DNA of 41,662 nt from Kosmotogaceae bacterium (GTDB lineage Bacteria > Thermotogota > Thermotogae > Petrotogales > Kosmotogaceae), in NCBI GenBank assembly GCA_003444085.1, contig DLVL01000075.1, forward strand, positions 13,243 to 54,904. The letters are read 5' to 3'. A program made the translations under genes and the position numbers. Position 1 is the first letter of the stretch. Each line of letters starts with the position of its first letter. Below the pieces are notes generated by a model, which was not told where the DNA came from, did no database searches, and saw nothing but the letters and a program-made list of their open reading frames with translations. Positions 1 through 8,066 of this stretch are shown one piece after another.

Positions 1-190
1 AAGGTAGGGTAAGAGCCTACCAGACTCGGGGTGACCCGGGTGCTTGGTAACCCCCGTCCGGAGCAAGTCCAAGCAGGAAGGGTTAGAGGAGCCCGCCGAA
101 TCCCTTCCGGGTAGGACGCTAGAGCGCCGTGGTAACACGGCGTCGAGATGGATGACCACTTCAACAGAATCCGGCTTATAGTCCCTCTTT
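1..190 (+). ncRNA. rnpB: RNase P RNA, bacterial type A, 3' part
   Basis: Catalytic RNA of ribonuclease P, which removes 5' leaders from pre-tRNA. The 5' half lies outside the window. Recognised by blocks shared in order with the E. coli RNA: a ggtaagagc hairpin block near 8-20, ggtaac...ccggagcaagtccaa near 46-73, ccgggtaggacgctagag near 107-124, gatggatgaccac near 147-159, and the universal acagaatccggcttat at about 164-179. The 3' boundary is estimated a few bases after this block, around the short T-run at 188-191; the P1 partner strand is not visible, so the end is uncertain by several bases. A 67-codon frame over this RNA is not a gene. Confidence 0.93.
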
Positions 191-393
191 TCGGTGCTTT
201 CTTTCTGGCCACCTTCATACTCTTTGACCGCAAAATCCTGATTCATCACAGGCATTTGTGTCTGGTCAGTGTGAGCCGTCTGGAAAACACCATCTCTGAA
301 ATCCAGGCTGAGGCATTTTGGTTACTTGCTGTTGCTTACTATCCGAAGTGATAGGCACGTTTCTGGTAAGATAGCGATGTAGAGGTGGATTCT
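191..393. other. Intergenic spacer, nothing firm
   Basis: About 200 bp between the RNase P RNA and the YchF-like gene. I see no RNA gene and no credible ORF; the open frame running through it starts inside the RNase P RNA. A possible -10 (TAAGAT, 367-372) lies shortly before the GTPase start, but no matching -35 is evident. Confidence 0.4.
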
Positions 394-1476
394 GTGGATG
401 TTGGGATATTCGGTGCTGAACGAGCCGGAAAGACAACACTCTTTCGTGTCCTTTCTTCTTTGAAGCCAGAGAGAGCAGTAATGAAGCACGAGGTGAACCG
501 TTCCGTCGTTGAAATACGGGATGGCCGTCTTGACCGCCTTCATGAGCTTTTGAAGACCAGGAAGAAAATATACGCGACGATGAATCTTGTTGATATTCCG
601 GGCTTTCCTACAACCTGTCCCCCAAAGGAGAAAAACAGGATAATGCAGAGTCTTCAGGGATCAGATGCATTGCTGGCGGTTGTTAGAGCTTTCAGAAGCG
701 ATATCGTTCCATGGCCGGAAGATGGCAAGAATCCTGTTTCACAACTTGAGAATATTCGCGCCGAACTCCTTTTTAGAGATCTGGCAGTTATTACTCGCCG
801 AATTGAGAGGATAGAAGAGTATGTCGGAAAGCGAAAACTCACTGCGGAAGAAGAAAGAGAACTTGAACTACTGAAGAGAATTGGTAGACACCTGGATGAG
901 GAAGGATTTGTGCTAGGTCTGGGGCTTGACGGTGAAGAAGCCCGTACTGTGTCATCGTTGTCACTTCTTACAGCGAAGCCAATTGTTGTTGTTGTGAACG
1001 TTGATGAGGATCAGTATAAAGCAAGGAACTATGATGCCAGGGAGCAGATTGTCCAGATATGTGAGGCAAGAGGACTGGGATATGCAGAAGTAGCCGGGGA
1101 GTTTGAAGCAGAACTGCTTGATCTCTCTGAAGAGGAACAAGCATTGTTCATGGAAGATACGGGTATTGCTGAGAGCTGCTTCGATAGATTGCACGCCACA
1201 TTGTACAAACATATTGGGATAATCACATTCTTTACCTTTAATGATGAAGAGGTCAGAGCGTGGCAGATCGAGGAAGGTACCACTGCAAAACAAGCTGCAG
1301 GAAAAATTCACACAGATCTGATGAATCATTTTATCAGAGCCGAAATCGTGTCCTCCGAGGATTTCCTCGAGTGTGGAAGTCTTCACAATGCACGCGAAAG
1401 GGGTCTTGTGAGAATTGTTGGAAAGGATGAGTTGATAAGAGATGGCGACATTGTTCGAATCAGAGCAAATGCTTGA
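394..1476 (+). CDS. ychF: YchF-like Obg-family P-loop GTPase/ATPase
   Basis: Translation-associated P-loop NTPase of the YchF group, which in other bacteria binds ribosomes and often prefers ATP. Seen in the protein: a P-loop GAERAGKTT near the N-terminus, the G3 motif DIPGFP, a G4-like NVDE in place of NKxD (the YchF trait), and a C-terminal TGS-type domain ending in a GDIVRIRANA tail. About 360 residues is the usual YchF length. The GTG at 394 is preferred because AGAGGTGG at 381-388 sits 5 bases upstream; the in-frame GTG at 385 lies inside that site. The P-loop departs from the usual GLPNVGKST, so this is a diverged member. The 3' end overlaps the TatD gene. Confidence 0.85.
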   Translation: MDVGIFGAERAGKTTLFRVLSSLKPERAVMKHEVNRSVVEIRDGRLDRLHELLKTRKKIYATMNLVDIPGFPTTCPPKEKNRIMQSLQGSDALLAVVRAFRSDIVPWPEDGKNPVSQLENIRAELLFRDLAVITRRIERIEEYVGKRKLTAEEERELELLKRIGRHLDEEGFVLGLGLDGEEARTVSSLSLLTAKPIVVVVNVDEDQYKARNYDAREQIVQICEARGLGYAEVAGEFEAELLDLSEEEQALFMEDTGIAESCFDRLHATLYKHIGIITFFTFNDEEVRAWQIEEGTTAKQAAGKIHTDLMNHFIRAEIVSSEDFLECGSLHNARERGLVRIVGKDELIRDGDIVRIRANA

Positions 1477-2266
1477 TAGTATTCCGATTTGTGATACTCA
1501 TGCACATCTGTCCTTTCGCCATTTTGACAGTGACAGGCACGACATACTGAGAACAATCGAAAGAGGTGTGTTATCGTTTGTGGTTGAAGTCGGTATAGAT
1601 TTGGACAATTCAAGGAAATGCATAGAATTGGCAGACTCGGAAGATCATGTCTATGCGACTGTGGGAGTTCATCCACATGATTCTGCGAAGGTCGCCACAG
1701 GGAAATACCTTGAAACAATGGAGGCGTTTGTTTCGTCTTCAAGAAAGGTTGTAGCGATCGGTGAGACAGGTCTTGACTATTATCGCGACTTGTCGCCCAG
1801 GAAAGTGCAGAAACAAGTGTTCATTGATCAGCTGAACCTGGCTTCGAAGATGAAGTTACCCGCGGTAGTTCACATAAGGGATGCCTATGATGATGCTCTT
1901 GAGGTTTTAAGGGATGAAGCACCAGGCACAAAGGTTGTTGTTCACTCATTTTCCGGTGATATGGAATGTGCAAAGAAAATCATAAACCTTGGTTTCTACG
2001 TTGGAATAGGTTGCCCGATAACTTACAAGCGAAATGACGAACTCAGGGAAGTTGTCAGAAGCATACCACTGGATCGTATCCTTCCGGAGACAGATTCGCC
2101 GTTCCTGCCGCCGCAAGAAATGCGTGGAAAACGGAACGACCCCGTAAATGTTCGCTATGTTTTCTCGATGATAAGCGATTTGAAAGGGATATCACTTGAG
2201 GAATGCTCAGGCATATTGCTGGAAAATGCTACGAGCTTCTTTGGGATTCGTCGGCGGGAGGCTTGA
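1469..2266 (+). CDS. tatD: TatD-family metal-dependent DNase
   Basis: Metal-dependent hydrolase of the amidohydrolase superfamily; TatD homologues are 3'-5' exonucleases active in DNA repair or turnover. All expected ligand motifs are present: DTHAHL at the N-terminus, GVHPHD, GETGLDYYRD (metal-bridging Glu), VVHIRD, HSFSGD and ETDSPFLPP. The ATG at 1469 is chosen because it gives 265 residues with the DTHAHL motif close to the start, as in the family, and an 8-bp overlap with the upstream stop. An earlier ATG at 1442 would add nine residues and enlarge the overlap; neither has a strong ribosome site. It is probably translationally coupled to the YchF-like gene. Confidence 0.9.
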   Translation: MLDSIPICDTHAHLSFRHFDSDRHDILRTIERGVLSFVVEVGIDLDNSRKCIELADSEDHVYATVGVHPHDSAKVATGKYLETMEAFVSSSRKVVAIGETGLDYYRDLSPRKVQKQVFIDQLNLASKMKLPAVVHIRDAYDDALEVLRDEAPGTKVVVHSFSGDMECAKKIINLGFYVGIGCPITYKRNDELREVVRSIPLDRILPETDSPFLPPQEMRGKRNDPVNVRYVFSMISDLKGISLEECSGILLENATSFFGIRRREA

Positions 2267-2267
2267 C

Positions 2268-2621
2268 ATGAGTAAGTTGGAGGAGTTCAGAAGTTACAGA
2301 GAGCGTATGAACAAGAGAATAAACGACATAGGCAGCCTGAATGTGAAGAGATTCTTTGCGCTCGATTCGGCTGTCTACAGAGATGGTTATCTTCCCAGAA
2401 AAACCAAGGAGATGCTCGGACTTGTCGCCTCGCTTGTCTTGAGATGTGATGATTGTGTGTCCTATCACATTGTCGCAGGGTTAGAGTCAGGAATAACCCG
2501 CGATGAGATAATGGAGTGCATGGAAGTGGCTTTGATAGTTGGTGGCTCGATAGTCATACCGCACATGCGTAGGGCAGTGGAGCTTATGGACGAGCTTTTC
2601 GAGGAGGGTACTGATGGGTAA
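2268..2621 (+). CDS. Carboxymuconolactone decarboxylase-like (AhpD fold) protein
   Basis: Small all-helical protein of about 117 residues in the carboxymuconolactone decarboxylase/AhpD family. The motif RCDDCVSYH carries the CxxC plus downstream His seen in AhpD-type thiol peroxidases and reductases, so a peroxide or disulfide redox role is plausible, but the substrate is unknown. The ATG at 2268 follows GGGAGG at 2256-2261 and starts one base after the tatD stop. A longer frame from 2196 would lie inside tatD and is rejected. Its 3' end overlaps polA by 8 bp, suggesting coupled translation. Confidence 0.85.
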   Translation: MSKLEEFRSYRERMNKRINDIGSLNVKRFFALDSAVYRDGYLPRKTKEMLGLVASLVLRCDDCVSYHIVAGLESGITRDEIMECMEVALIVGGSIVIPHMRRAVELMDELFEEGTDG

Positions 2622-5304
2622 GAAGCTTTTCCTTTTTGATGGTACAGCAATTTTGTACCGTGCGTACTATGCCATCGACGTCTCTCTCAGCAATTCAAGA
2701 GGTGAGCCCACAAATGCGATATTCGGTCTTGCTCGGATGCTTTCCAAATTCACCAGGGACTACATGAAGGATGGAGATCACGCAATCTTTGCCTTTGACC
2801 GAGAGGAACCGACCCACAGGCATGATATGTATGATCAGTATAAAGCGACACGAAAGCCGATGCCTGATGCACTGGTAAATCAGCTGAAGTATGTACCAGA
2901 GCTCGTTGAGGGTTTTGGGATAAGATTTCTCTCTATTCCTTCACTGGAGGCAGACGACATTATTGCCACAGCTTCAAAGCAGTTTCACGACAGTTTTGAC
3001 AGGATAATTGTGGTCTCCGGAGATAAAGACTTATTACAACTTGTCGATGATAGGGTCAGAGTCCTGAGATTTGTAACAGGGCTGACAGACCTGGAAGAGT
3101 ACGACCACAAGAGGGTAAACGAAAAGTATGGACTTCCTACAGAGAAGCTCTTTGATTTCTTCTCGTTGTCGGGAGATTCTTCAGATAATGTTCCCGGTGT
3201 TCCTGGTGTAGGACCAAAGACTGCATATAAACTGCTAAAACAATATGGATCGGTTGAAAACGTCTATGAGAACATTCGGGATCTTTCTCCGGGGCTCCGC
3301 AAAAAACTGATCGATGGCAAAAAATCCCTGGATATGTCCAGTGATCTTGTGAAGCTGGTTACGGACGCAGATCTTGAATTGGATATCGATGCAACAAAAT
3401 ACAGAGGTGTCCGTAAAGAATTACTGCGACGCCTGTTCATGGAGATGGAGTTCTCTTCACTCATGAAAGAAATGGATCTCTACGAGGATGAATCAGAGAG
3501 TGATTCTGAGCCCTCTCCACATCACCTGGTGAAATCAGATGAAGATCTGAAACGTCTCTTTGAAAAGCTGAGTAACACTTCAAAGATATCGTTTGATGTG
3601 GAGACTGATTCGCTGGACCCCATTCAGGCCAGGATTGTTGGGGTGTCTTTCTGCACCGGCCCTGATGAAAGCTATTATGTACCCTTGAATCATACGACTA
3701 CGCACTGGCAGGCAAACGAAGAGCGGTTCTTGCGTGGGATCAAGGATATCCTCACAGCTCCGGGGAGCAAGCTGGTCGGTCAGAACCTGAAGTTTGATTA
3801 CGCTGTACTCTGTAAACATGGAATTGTGCCAGTTGTGCCATTTTTCGATACAATGATTGCTGCGTATCTGCTCAATCCTGATTCGAAGAGATTCAGTCTC
3901 GACGAACTGGCTGCGAAATTCCTGGCGTACAAGACCACGAGTTTCAAAGAACTGATGGAAAAGAGTCAGCTCTCAGATGATTTCTCTAAGGTCCCTGTAG
4001 ACGAAGCTGCAAGATATAGTTGTGAAGATGCGGTAGTTGCCGGGAAGCTCGAGGAGATCCTTTCGAAGAGACTATATGAAGCTGATCTTGAAAGAGTCTT
4101 TCACGACATAGAAATGAAGCTGATACCTGTCCTTGTATCTATTGAGCTGAATGGTGTCTACTTTGATGTGGAAAGACTGAAAACACTCTCAAGACAACTG
4201 GATAAAGAGCTGGATAGAACGCTTGAAGAGTTGTTTGAGAGAGCCGGTGACAGATTCAACCCGAATTCCCCTGCCCAGGTAGCCAGGGTGCTTTTCGATA
4301 GGCTAGGTCTGGAACCACCCAGGAAGACAAGACAGGGGTCCTATTCAACCAGCGCAGAAGTTCTTGAAGATCTGGTAGGTAAGCATCCGGCTGTTAAGAA
4401 ACTTCTTGAATACAGAAAGCTGCAAAAGCTTAAATCAACCTATATAGATGCCTTACCGGGCCTGGTCAATCCTGTTAGTGGAAGAATACACACAAACTAT
4501 CATCAGACAGGGACAGGTACGGGAAGACTGTCCAGCAGCAATCCGAATATGCAGAACCTTCCGATAAGAGAAAGAGAGGGTCAGGAAATCAGGAAGTGTA
4601 TAGTTCCTGAAAAGAAAGGATGGAAGATTCTGAGTGCGGATTATTCACAGATCGAGTTAAGACTCCTTGCTGACTTCAGTGGCGATGAGCGGCTTATCGA
4701 TGCGTTTGAGAGGAACGAGGATATTCACGCTCTCACTGCCTCTCAGTTATACGGTATATCGTTGGACAAGGTAAATGACGACATGCGAAGAATCGGCAAG
4801 ATGGTCAATTTCTCCATAGTATACGGAATATCTGCTTACGGGCTCGCGAGAAGACTGAAGGAGAGTACTTCGAATGCTCAAAAGATGATAACCAATTATT
4901 TCTCAGCCTATCCGGGCGTTCGCTCTTTCATCATGAATACAATCAAGGAAGCCAAAGAGAAGGGGTTCGTGAGGACTCTCTTTGGCAGGCGCAGAGATGT
5001 TCCTCAATTCCGGACGGCAAACAGAAATGCGATTCAGGAGGGAGAGCGGATTGCCATAAACACACCACTGCAAGGCACAGCGGCAGACATCATAAAACTT
5101 GCGATGATAAAGATTCATGAGATAATCAAGTCAGAGAATATGGAGTCGATGATGACCATCCAGGTTCATGATGAACTGGTATTTGAAGCTCCAGAAAATG
5201 AGGTAGAGAAACTCACCAGTATTGTCAGGAGGGAAATGGAAGGAGTTGCCGAACTGAAAGTCCCTCTGGTGGTGGATGTCTCCATAGATGACTACTGGAG
5301 TTAA
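2614..5304 (+). CDS. polA: DNA polymerase I with active proofreading domain
   Basis: 896-residue family A DNA polymerase for gap filling, Okazaki fragment processing and repair. The N-terminal 5' nuclease (about 1-290) carries LFDGTAILYRAYYA and SGDSSDNVPGVPGVGPKTA. The 3'-5' exonuclease (about 305-490) keeps SFDVETDS near 326 with its DxE pair, GQNLKFD and YSCEDA, so proofreading appears intact, unlike Taq polymerase. The polymerase domain has motif A SADYSQIELR near 674, motif B RRIGKMVNFSIVYG near 725-738 and motif C QVHDELVFEAP near 850. The ATG at 2614 follows GAGGAGGG at 2600-2607. It overlaps the AhpD-like gene upstream; a 45-bp gap leads to the atp operon. Confidence 0.98.
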   Translation: MGKKLFLFDGTAILYRAYYAIDVSLSNSRGEPTNAIFGLARMLSKFTRDYMKDGDHAIFAFDREEPTHRHDMYDQYKATRKPMPDALVNQLKYVPELVEGFGIRFLSIPSLEADDIIATASKQFHDSFDRIIVVSGDKDLLQLVDDRVRVLRFVTGLTDLEEYDHKRVNEKYGLPTEKLFDFFSLSGDSSDNVPGVPGVGPKTAYKLLKQYGSVENVYENIRDLSPGLRKKLIDGKKSLDMSSDLVKLVTDADLELDIDATKYRGVRKELLRRLFMEMEFSSLMKEMDLYEDESESDSEPSPHHLVKSDEDLKRLFEKLSNTSKISFDVETDSLDPIQARIVGVSFCTGPDESYYVPLNHTTTHWQANEERFLRGIKDILTAPGSKLVGQNLKFDYAVLCKHGIVPVVPFFDTMIAAYLLNPDSKRFSLDELAAKFLAYKTTSFKELMEKSQLSDDFSKVPVDEAARYSCEDAVVAGKLEEILSKRLYEADLERVFHDIEMKLIPVLVSIELNGVYFDVERLKTLSRQLDKELDRTLEELFERAGDRFNPNSPAQVARVLFDRLGLEPPRKTRQGSYSTSAEVLEDLVGKHPAVKKLLEYRKLQKLKSTYIDALPGLVNPVSGRIHTNYHQTGTGTGRLSSSNPNMQNLPIREREGQEIRKCIVPEKKGWKILSADYSQIELRLLADFSGDERLIDAFERNEDIHALTASQLYGISLDKVNDDMRRIGKMVNFSIVYGISAYGLARRLKESTSNAQKMITNYFSAYPGVRSFIMNTIKEAKEKGFVRTLFGRRRDVPQFRTANRNAIQEGERIAINTPLQGTAADIIKLAMIKIHEIIKSENMESMMTIQVHDELVFEAPENEVEKLTSIVRREMEGVAELKVPLVVDVSIDDYWS

Positions 5305-5349
5305 CAATGATACGGTCATCTGACGTTAGTATCTGTAGAGAGGGTAGAC

Positions 5350-5595
5350 TTGAAGGATAAGTGGATACGTCAGGTTGGTTATCTTGGTTTTGTTCTTCAG
5401 TTTGGTCTGATAACACTGTCCAATGTCTTTGCTGGTGGTTTTATCGGTTATCTTGTCGTAAGATATACATGTCTGGGGAAAGGTTGGATGATTCCTTTTC
5501 TCATGCTGGGAGTAATCTCCGGGTTGTTCAGTGGTGTGAAATACTTGTTGAAGGAAGCATCAAAAGATGAGAAACGTAACAAGAACAGCACTTAG
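5350..5595 (+). CDS. atpZ: AtpZ/AtpI-type ATP synthase accessory membrane protein
   Basis: 81-residue protein with two predicted membrane helices (about 12-37 and 46-66) separated by a short loop and a charged Lys/Glu-rich tail, the pattern of the AtpZ (gene 1-like) subunits that precede atpI in F-ATPase operons. AtpZ/AtpI proteins are thought to help ion uptake or c-ring assembly. The start is a TTG at 5350, supported by GAGAGGG at 5338-5344 with 5-base spacing. It is the first gene of the ATP synthase operon and overlaps atpI by 29 bp. The family call rests on size, topology and position more than on a sequence motif. Confidence 0.75.
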   Translation: MKDKWIRQVGYLGFVLQFGLITLSNVFAGGFIGYLVVRYTCLGKGWMIPFLMLGVISGLFSGVKYLLKEASKDEKRNKNST

Positions 5596-5923
5596 GCAGA
5601 CTTTTCTGGTTGTCACATTTGCAGTGGTCGAGTCATCGCTATTATGGTTTCTGAACCATAGTATTGCCACTGGTATTCTCGCCGGTTCAGGTGTATCACT
5701 ACTGTGTTTTTGGCTTCTTGCACATGACATAGCGGCCTTTTCAGAGAGAAGAGTCAGAGTCGGATATATCCTTCGTTATCTCATCTATGCGCTTGTTCTG
5801 GCATCAGCAGGGCTTGTCAGCACAGTCTTCTTTATGGGATGCGTCATAGGAGTTTTCAACGGGAAACTCACAATAGTTCTCTTTGGGAGGTGGCTAGGTG
5901 AAACTCAATCTGACCCGCAATGA
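5567..5923 (+). CDS. atpI: ATP synthase subunit I (AtpI-like)
   Basis: 118-residue integral membrane protein with four hydrophobic segments (about 10-30, 33-52, 67-88, 90-110), as in AtpI, the Fo accessory protein proposed to chaperone c-ring assembly. The sequence is poorly conserved, as is normal for AtpI, so identification leans on its place directly before the a subunit. ATG at 5567 lies inside the end of atpZ; the 3' end overlaps atpB by 26 bp, where GGGAGGTGG (5885-5893) serves atpB. Confidence 0.75.
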   Translation: MRNVTRTALRQTFLVVTFAVVESSLLWFLNHSIATGILAGSGVSLLCFWLLAHDIAAFSERRVRVGYILRYLIYALVLASAGLVSTVFFMGCVIGVFNGKLTIVLFGRWLGETQSDPQ

Positions 5924-6734
5924 GAAGCTATTCCTCAGTGTTTTTGCGATAGTATACGCTGCTCTCATAATTTACGTTATTGTGACAGGGTATGAATACG
6001 CCCTTGAGGGCGTAGGGATCAGGTGGATCTATCAGCTGCCGTTCGGAGAAGGGCCTCTTTCCAGAATCAATCCTATGACTGTATTCATGACATGGGGTAT
6101 CATGGCTCTCATAATCATCGTTGCACTGAATTTCCGGAAGTTTGAGTTGATGCCGGGAAAACGGCAGACGCTTATGGAGACTCTGCTTGGTTACATGCTT
6201 GAACTCACTGAAGATGCTGTGCCAAGAAAGAGATTCATAAAACCAACTTTTACTATCGCGTGCACACTCTTCATCTTCATACTTATATCCAACATTATCA
6301 CCGCTTTTCCTGGATTGAACACAACTGTTACAGAAGACGGAGTGAAGCTAACCCTCTTTCAGGATACATGGTATTCACCAACTTCTGATCTAAATACTAA
6401 TGCGACGTATGCAGTAATGGTGCTTTTCATAAGTCATGTATTTGCGATTAAGGCCAAAGGCCTTAGCACATGGATCAGATCGTTCTTTCAACCTCACTGG
6501 CTTATGCTGCCCATGAACATCATTTCGGAGATAGCAAAGCCGATATCGCATTCTCTGAGGCTCTTCGGGAATATCATGGGAGGTGGCCTGCTTGTTCTGA
6601 TAATCAGTTATCTGATCAAGTACTTCGTGATGCCGCCGTTTCTTTGGGGCTTTTTCGGTCTCTTTATTGGTGCAATACAGGCGCTGGTGTTTTCAATGCT
6701 GGCAATCGCCTACATAGGATCTTTACTGGAATGA
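5898..6734 (+). CDS. atpB: ATP synthase Fo subunit a
   Basis: 278-residue stator subunit that forms the ion half-channels beside the c-ring. The conserved helix SHSLRLFGNIMGGGLL holds the essential arginine, and the last helix keeps QALVFSMLAIAYIG. Several hydrophobic helices are evident: N-terminal around 12-30, then about 60-77, 112-132, 165-185 and the two C-terminal ones. The start is GTG 5898 with GGGAGGTGG 5 bases upstream. The 21-bp gap to atpE contains the c-subunit ribosome site. The c-subunit partner is sodium-type, so the channel probably conducts sodium ions. Confidence 0.95.
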   Translation: MKLNLTRNEKLFLSVFAIVYAALIIYVIVTGYEYALEGVGIRWIYQLPFGEGPLSRINPMTVFMTWGIMALIIIVALNFRKFELMPGKRQTLMETLLGYMLELTEDAVPRKRFIKPTFTIACTLFIFILISNIITAFPGLNTTVTEDGVKLTLFQDTWYSPTSDLNTNATYAVMVLFISHVFAIKAKGLSTWIRSFFQPHWLMLPMNIISEIAKPISHSLRLFGNIMGGGLLVLIISYLIKYFVMPPFLWGFFGLFIGAIQALVFSMLAIAYIGSLLE

Positions 6735-6755
6735 TTGATATAGGGAGGGATAGTA

Positions 6756-7001
6756 ATGGAAATGGCTGATGCTCTTGTGCAAATGGGAAAGTATATTGGG
6801 GCAGGTATTGCGATGGGAATAGGTGCTATAGGACCAGGTATCGGTCAAGGTAACATTGGTTCACGAGCAATGGAAGCGATGGCCAGGCAGCCCGAAATGG
6901 TAGGAACACTGACAACCAGAATGCTTCTGGCTATGGCAGTTGCGGAGTCGACAGGTCTATACTCTCTTGTAATAGCATTCATGATTCTCTTGGTTGCATG
7001 A
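6756..7001 (+). CDS. atpE: ATP synthase Fo subunit c, sodium-binding type
   Basis: 81-residue hairpin proteolipid of the rotor ring. Helix 1 contains GIGAIGPGIGQG, the loop has ARQPE, and helix 2 has AVAESTGLYSLV. Counting from the chosen start, Q31, V62, E64, S65, T66 and Y69 match, with an offset of one, the sodium-coordinating set Q32/V63/E65/S66/T67/Y70 of Ilyobacter tartaricus. This points to sodium rather than proton coupling. The ATG at 6756 follows GGGAGG at 6743-6748; an ATG two codons later is possible. The strong ribosome site and separate spacing fit the high copy number of c in the complex. Confidence 0.96.
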   Translation: MEMADALVQMGKYIGAGIAMGIGAIGPGIGQGNIGSRAMEAMARQPEMVGTLTTRMLLAMAVAESTGLYSLVIAFMILLVA

Positions 7002-7023
7002 GCGTTCCCGGGAGGGGGATTAG

Positions 7024-7509
7024 ATGATTGAACTGAATCTGACTTCTCTGATACAGTTGATGAACTTCATCTTTCTCATGTTCGTGTTAAGGAAGATTCT
7101 TTACAGCAAGTTCTTCGATATCATTGATGAGAGGAAGAAGGCCGTTGAATCAGAGATTGCTGAAGCAGAGAAGATAAGGATTGACGCGGAAGAATATAGA
7201 AAGAAGCACAAAGAGGAGATTGAAAACGCGCGCATCAGGGCCGATCAGATTATTCGTCAAGCTGAAGAAAAGGCAGACGAGATCGTGAGCAAGGCAAGAG
7301 AAAACGCTGATTCTCAGGCGAACAGAATTCTGGAAGATGCCCAGGCTCAGATTGAACGGGAGAGGCAGGAAGCCGTTAAAGAGATTAGGACTGGCGTGGT
7401 TACTTCTGCCGTGGAACTGGTGGCACGTTTCCTTGGTAAGGAACTTGATGAGCAAGCGCGGAGACAGTACTTTCAGAGGATATCGAGACAGATGGATGAT
7501 AAGCTGTGA
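7024..7509 (+). CDS. atpF: ATP synthase Fo subunit b
   Basis: 161-residue peripheral-stalk subunit: one N-terminal membrane helix (about 9-28) followed by a long, highly charged alpha-helical coiled coil rich in Glu, Lys, Ala and Arg up to about residue 125, then a C-terminal delta-binding portion. ATG 7024 follows GGGAGGGGG with good spacing. The stop overlaps the atpH GTG start. There is a single b gene and no b' copy, so the stalk is presumably a homodimer. Confidence 0.93.
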   Translation: MIELNLTSLIQLMNFIFLMFVLRKILYSKFFDIIDERKKAVESEIAEAEKIRIDAEEYRKKHKEEIENARIRADQIIRQAEEKADEIVSKARENADSQANRILEDAQAQIERERQEAVKEIRTGVVTSAVELVARFLGKELDEQARRQYFQRISRQMDDKL

Positions 7510-8066
7510 GTAGCTCTAAAGGAAGGCTTTCCTACAAATATGCAAAAGCCCTTCTTGAATCTCTTGGAGATGTTGGGGTTGAAGAAGCATTTCTAGCTTT
7601 GGGGAATGTAAAAAGCTTACTCGATGACCCTGGTGCAAGGAGTTACCTCCTTGATCCGACAACTTCCAGGAAAGAAATCATTGAGGTGATCAACAGGCTT
7701 CTTGGAGAGCTGCCGGGGATTATCAGCGTTTTCCTGAAGCTGCTCGTTTCGAAAAGGCGTTTACATCTGGTTACTGACATCATGAGCTCACTGAAAGAGC
7801 TGGATCAGCTTTCCAGGAATCAGATTGATGTCTTCATAAGGACCTCTACGAAGCTTTCTGAAGAAGACGAAAAGGTGATTAGTGATTTTGTTGCAAAGCA
7901 TACCAGAAAAGCGCCAGAACTCAAGATAACATTAGATGATTCTCTTATTGCAGGTGCTATTGTTAGCTTCGACGATTACACCCTGGATTTGAGTATAAGA
8001 GGGCGTCTCAAGCGAATTCAACGAAGCCTTGAAACGGCGGATAACTCCGCGGAGGTGATCCAGTGA
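7506..8066 (+). CDS. atpH: ATP synthase F1 subunit delta
   Basis: 186-residue OSCP/delta subunit that ties the peripheral stalk to the top of the F1 head. The N-terminal helical part begins SYKYAKALLESL, and the C-terminal part has the family pattern with LKITLDDSLIAGAIVSFDDYTLDLSIRGRLKRI (described in pieces: a TLDDSLIAG strand then DLSIRGRLKRI). GTG 7506 overlaps the atpF stop by 4 bp. Its 3' end holds the very strong ribosome site of atpA. Confidence 0.92.
   Translation: MSSSKGRLSYKYAKALLESLGDVGVEEAFLALGNVKSLLDDPGARSYLLDPTTSRKEIIEVINRLLGELPGIISVFLKLLVSKRRLHLVTDIMSSLKELDQLSRNQIDVFIRTSTKLSEEDEKVISDFVAKHTRKAPELKITLDDSLIAGAIVSFDDYTLDLSIRGRLKRIQRSLETADNSAEVIQ
8051..8060 (+). promoter_or_regulatory. 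Near-perfect Shine-Dalgarno of atpA
   Basis: GGAGGTGATC is complementary to the 16S anti-SD core over its whole length. It lies inside the end of atpH and precedes the GTG at 8063 by two bases from its end, or about 7 from GGAGG. It likely raises alpha-subunit translation relative to delta, fitting the 3:1 stoichiometry. Confidence 0.8.

Noticed and set aside
148..351. 67-residue frame at the left edge
   Set aside because: It begins within the RNase P RNA and has no ribosome site or recognisable protein pattern.
961..1386. 141-residue minus-strand frame
   Set aside because: Antisense to the YchF-like gene, with low-complexity content and no ribosome site.
2196..2267. Longer start for the AhpD-like protein
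   Set aside because: It lies wholly inside tatD; the ATG at 2268 has a good GGGAGG and gives the family's normal length.
5301..5332. Promoter for the atp operon between polA and atpZ (TTAACA and TTAGTA-like boxes)
   Set aside because: Spacing of about 20 bp and poor matches; the operon may be read from upstream. Not called.
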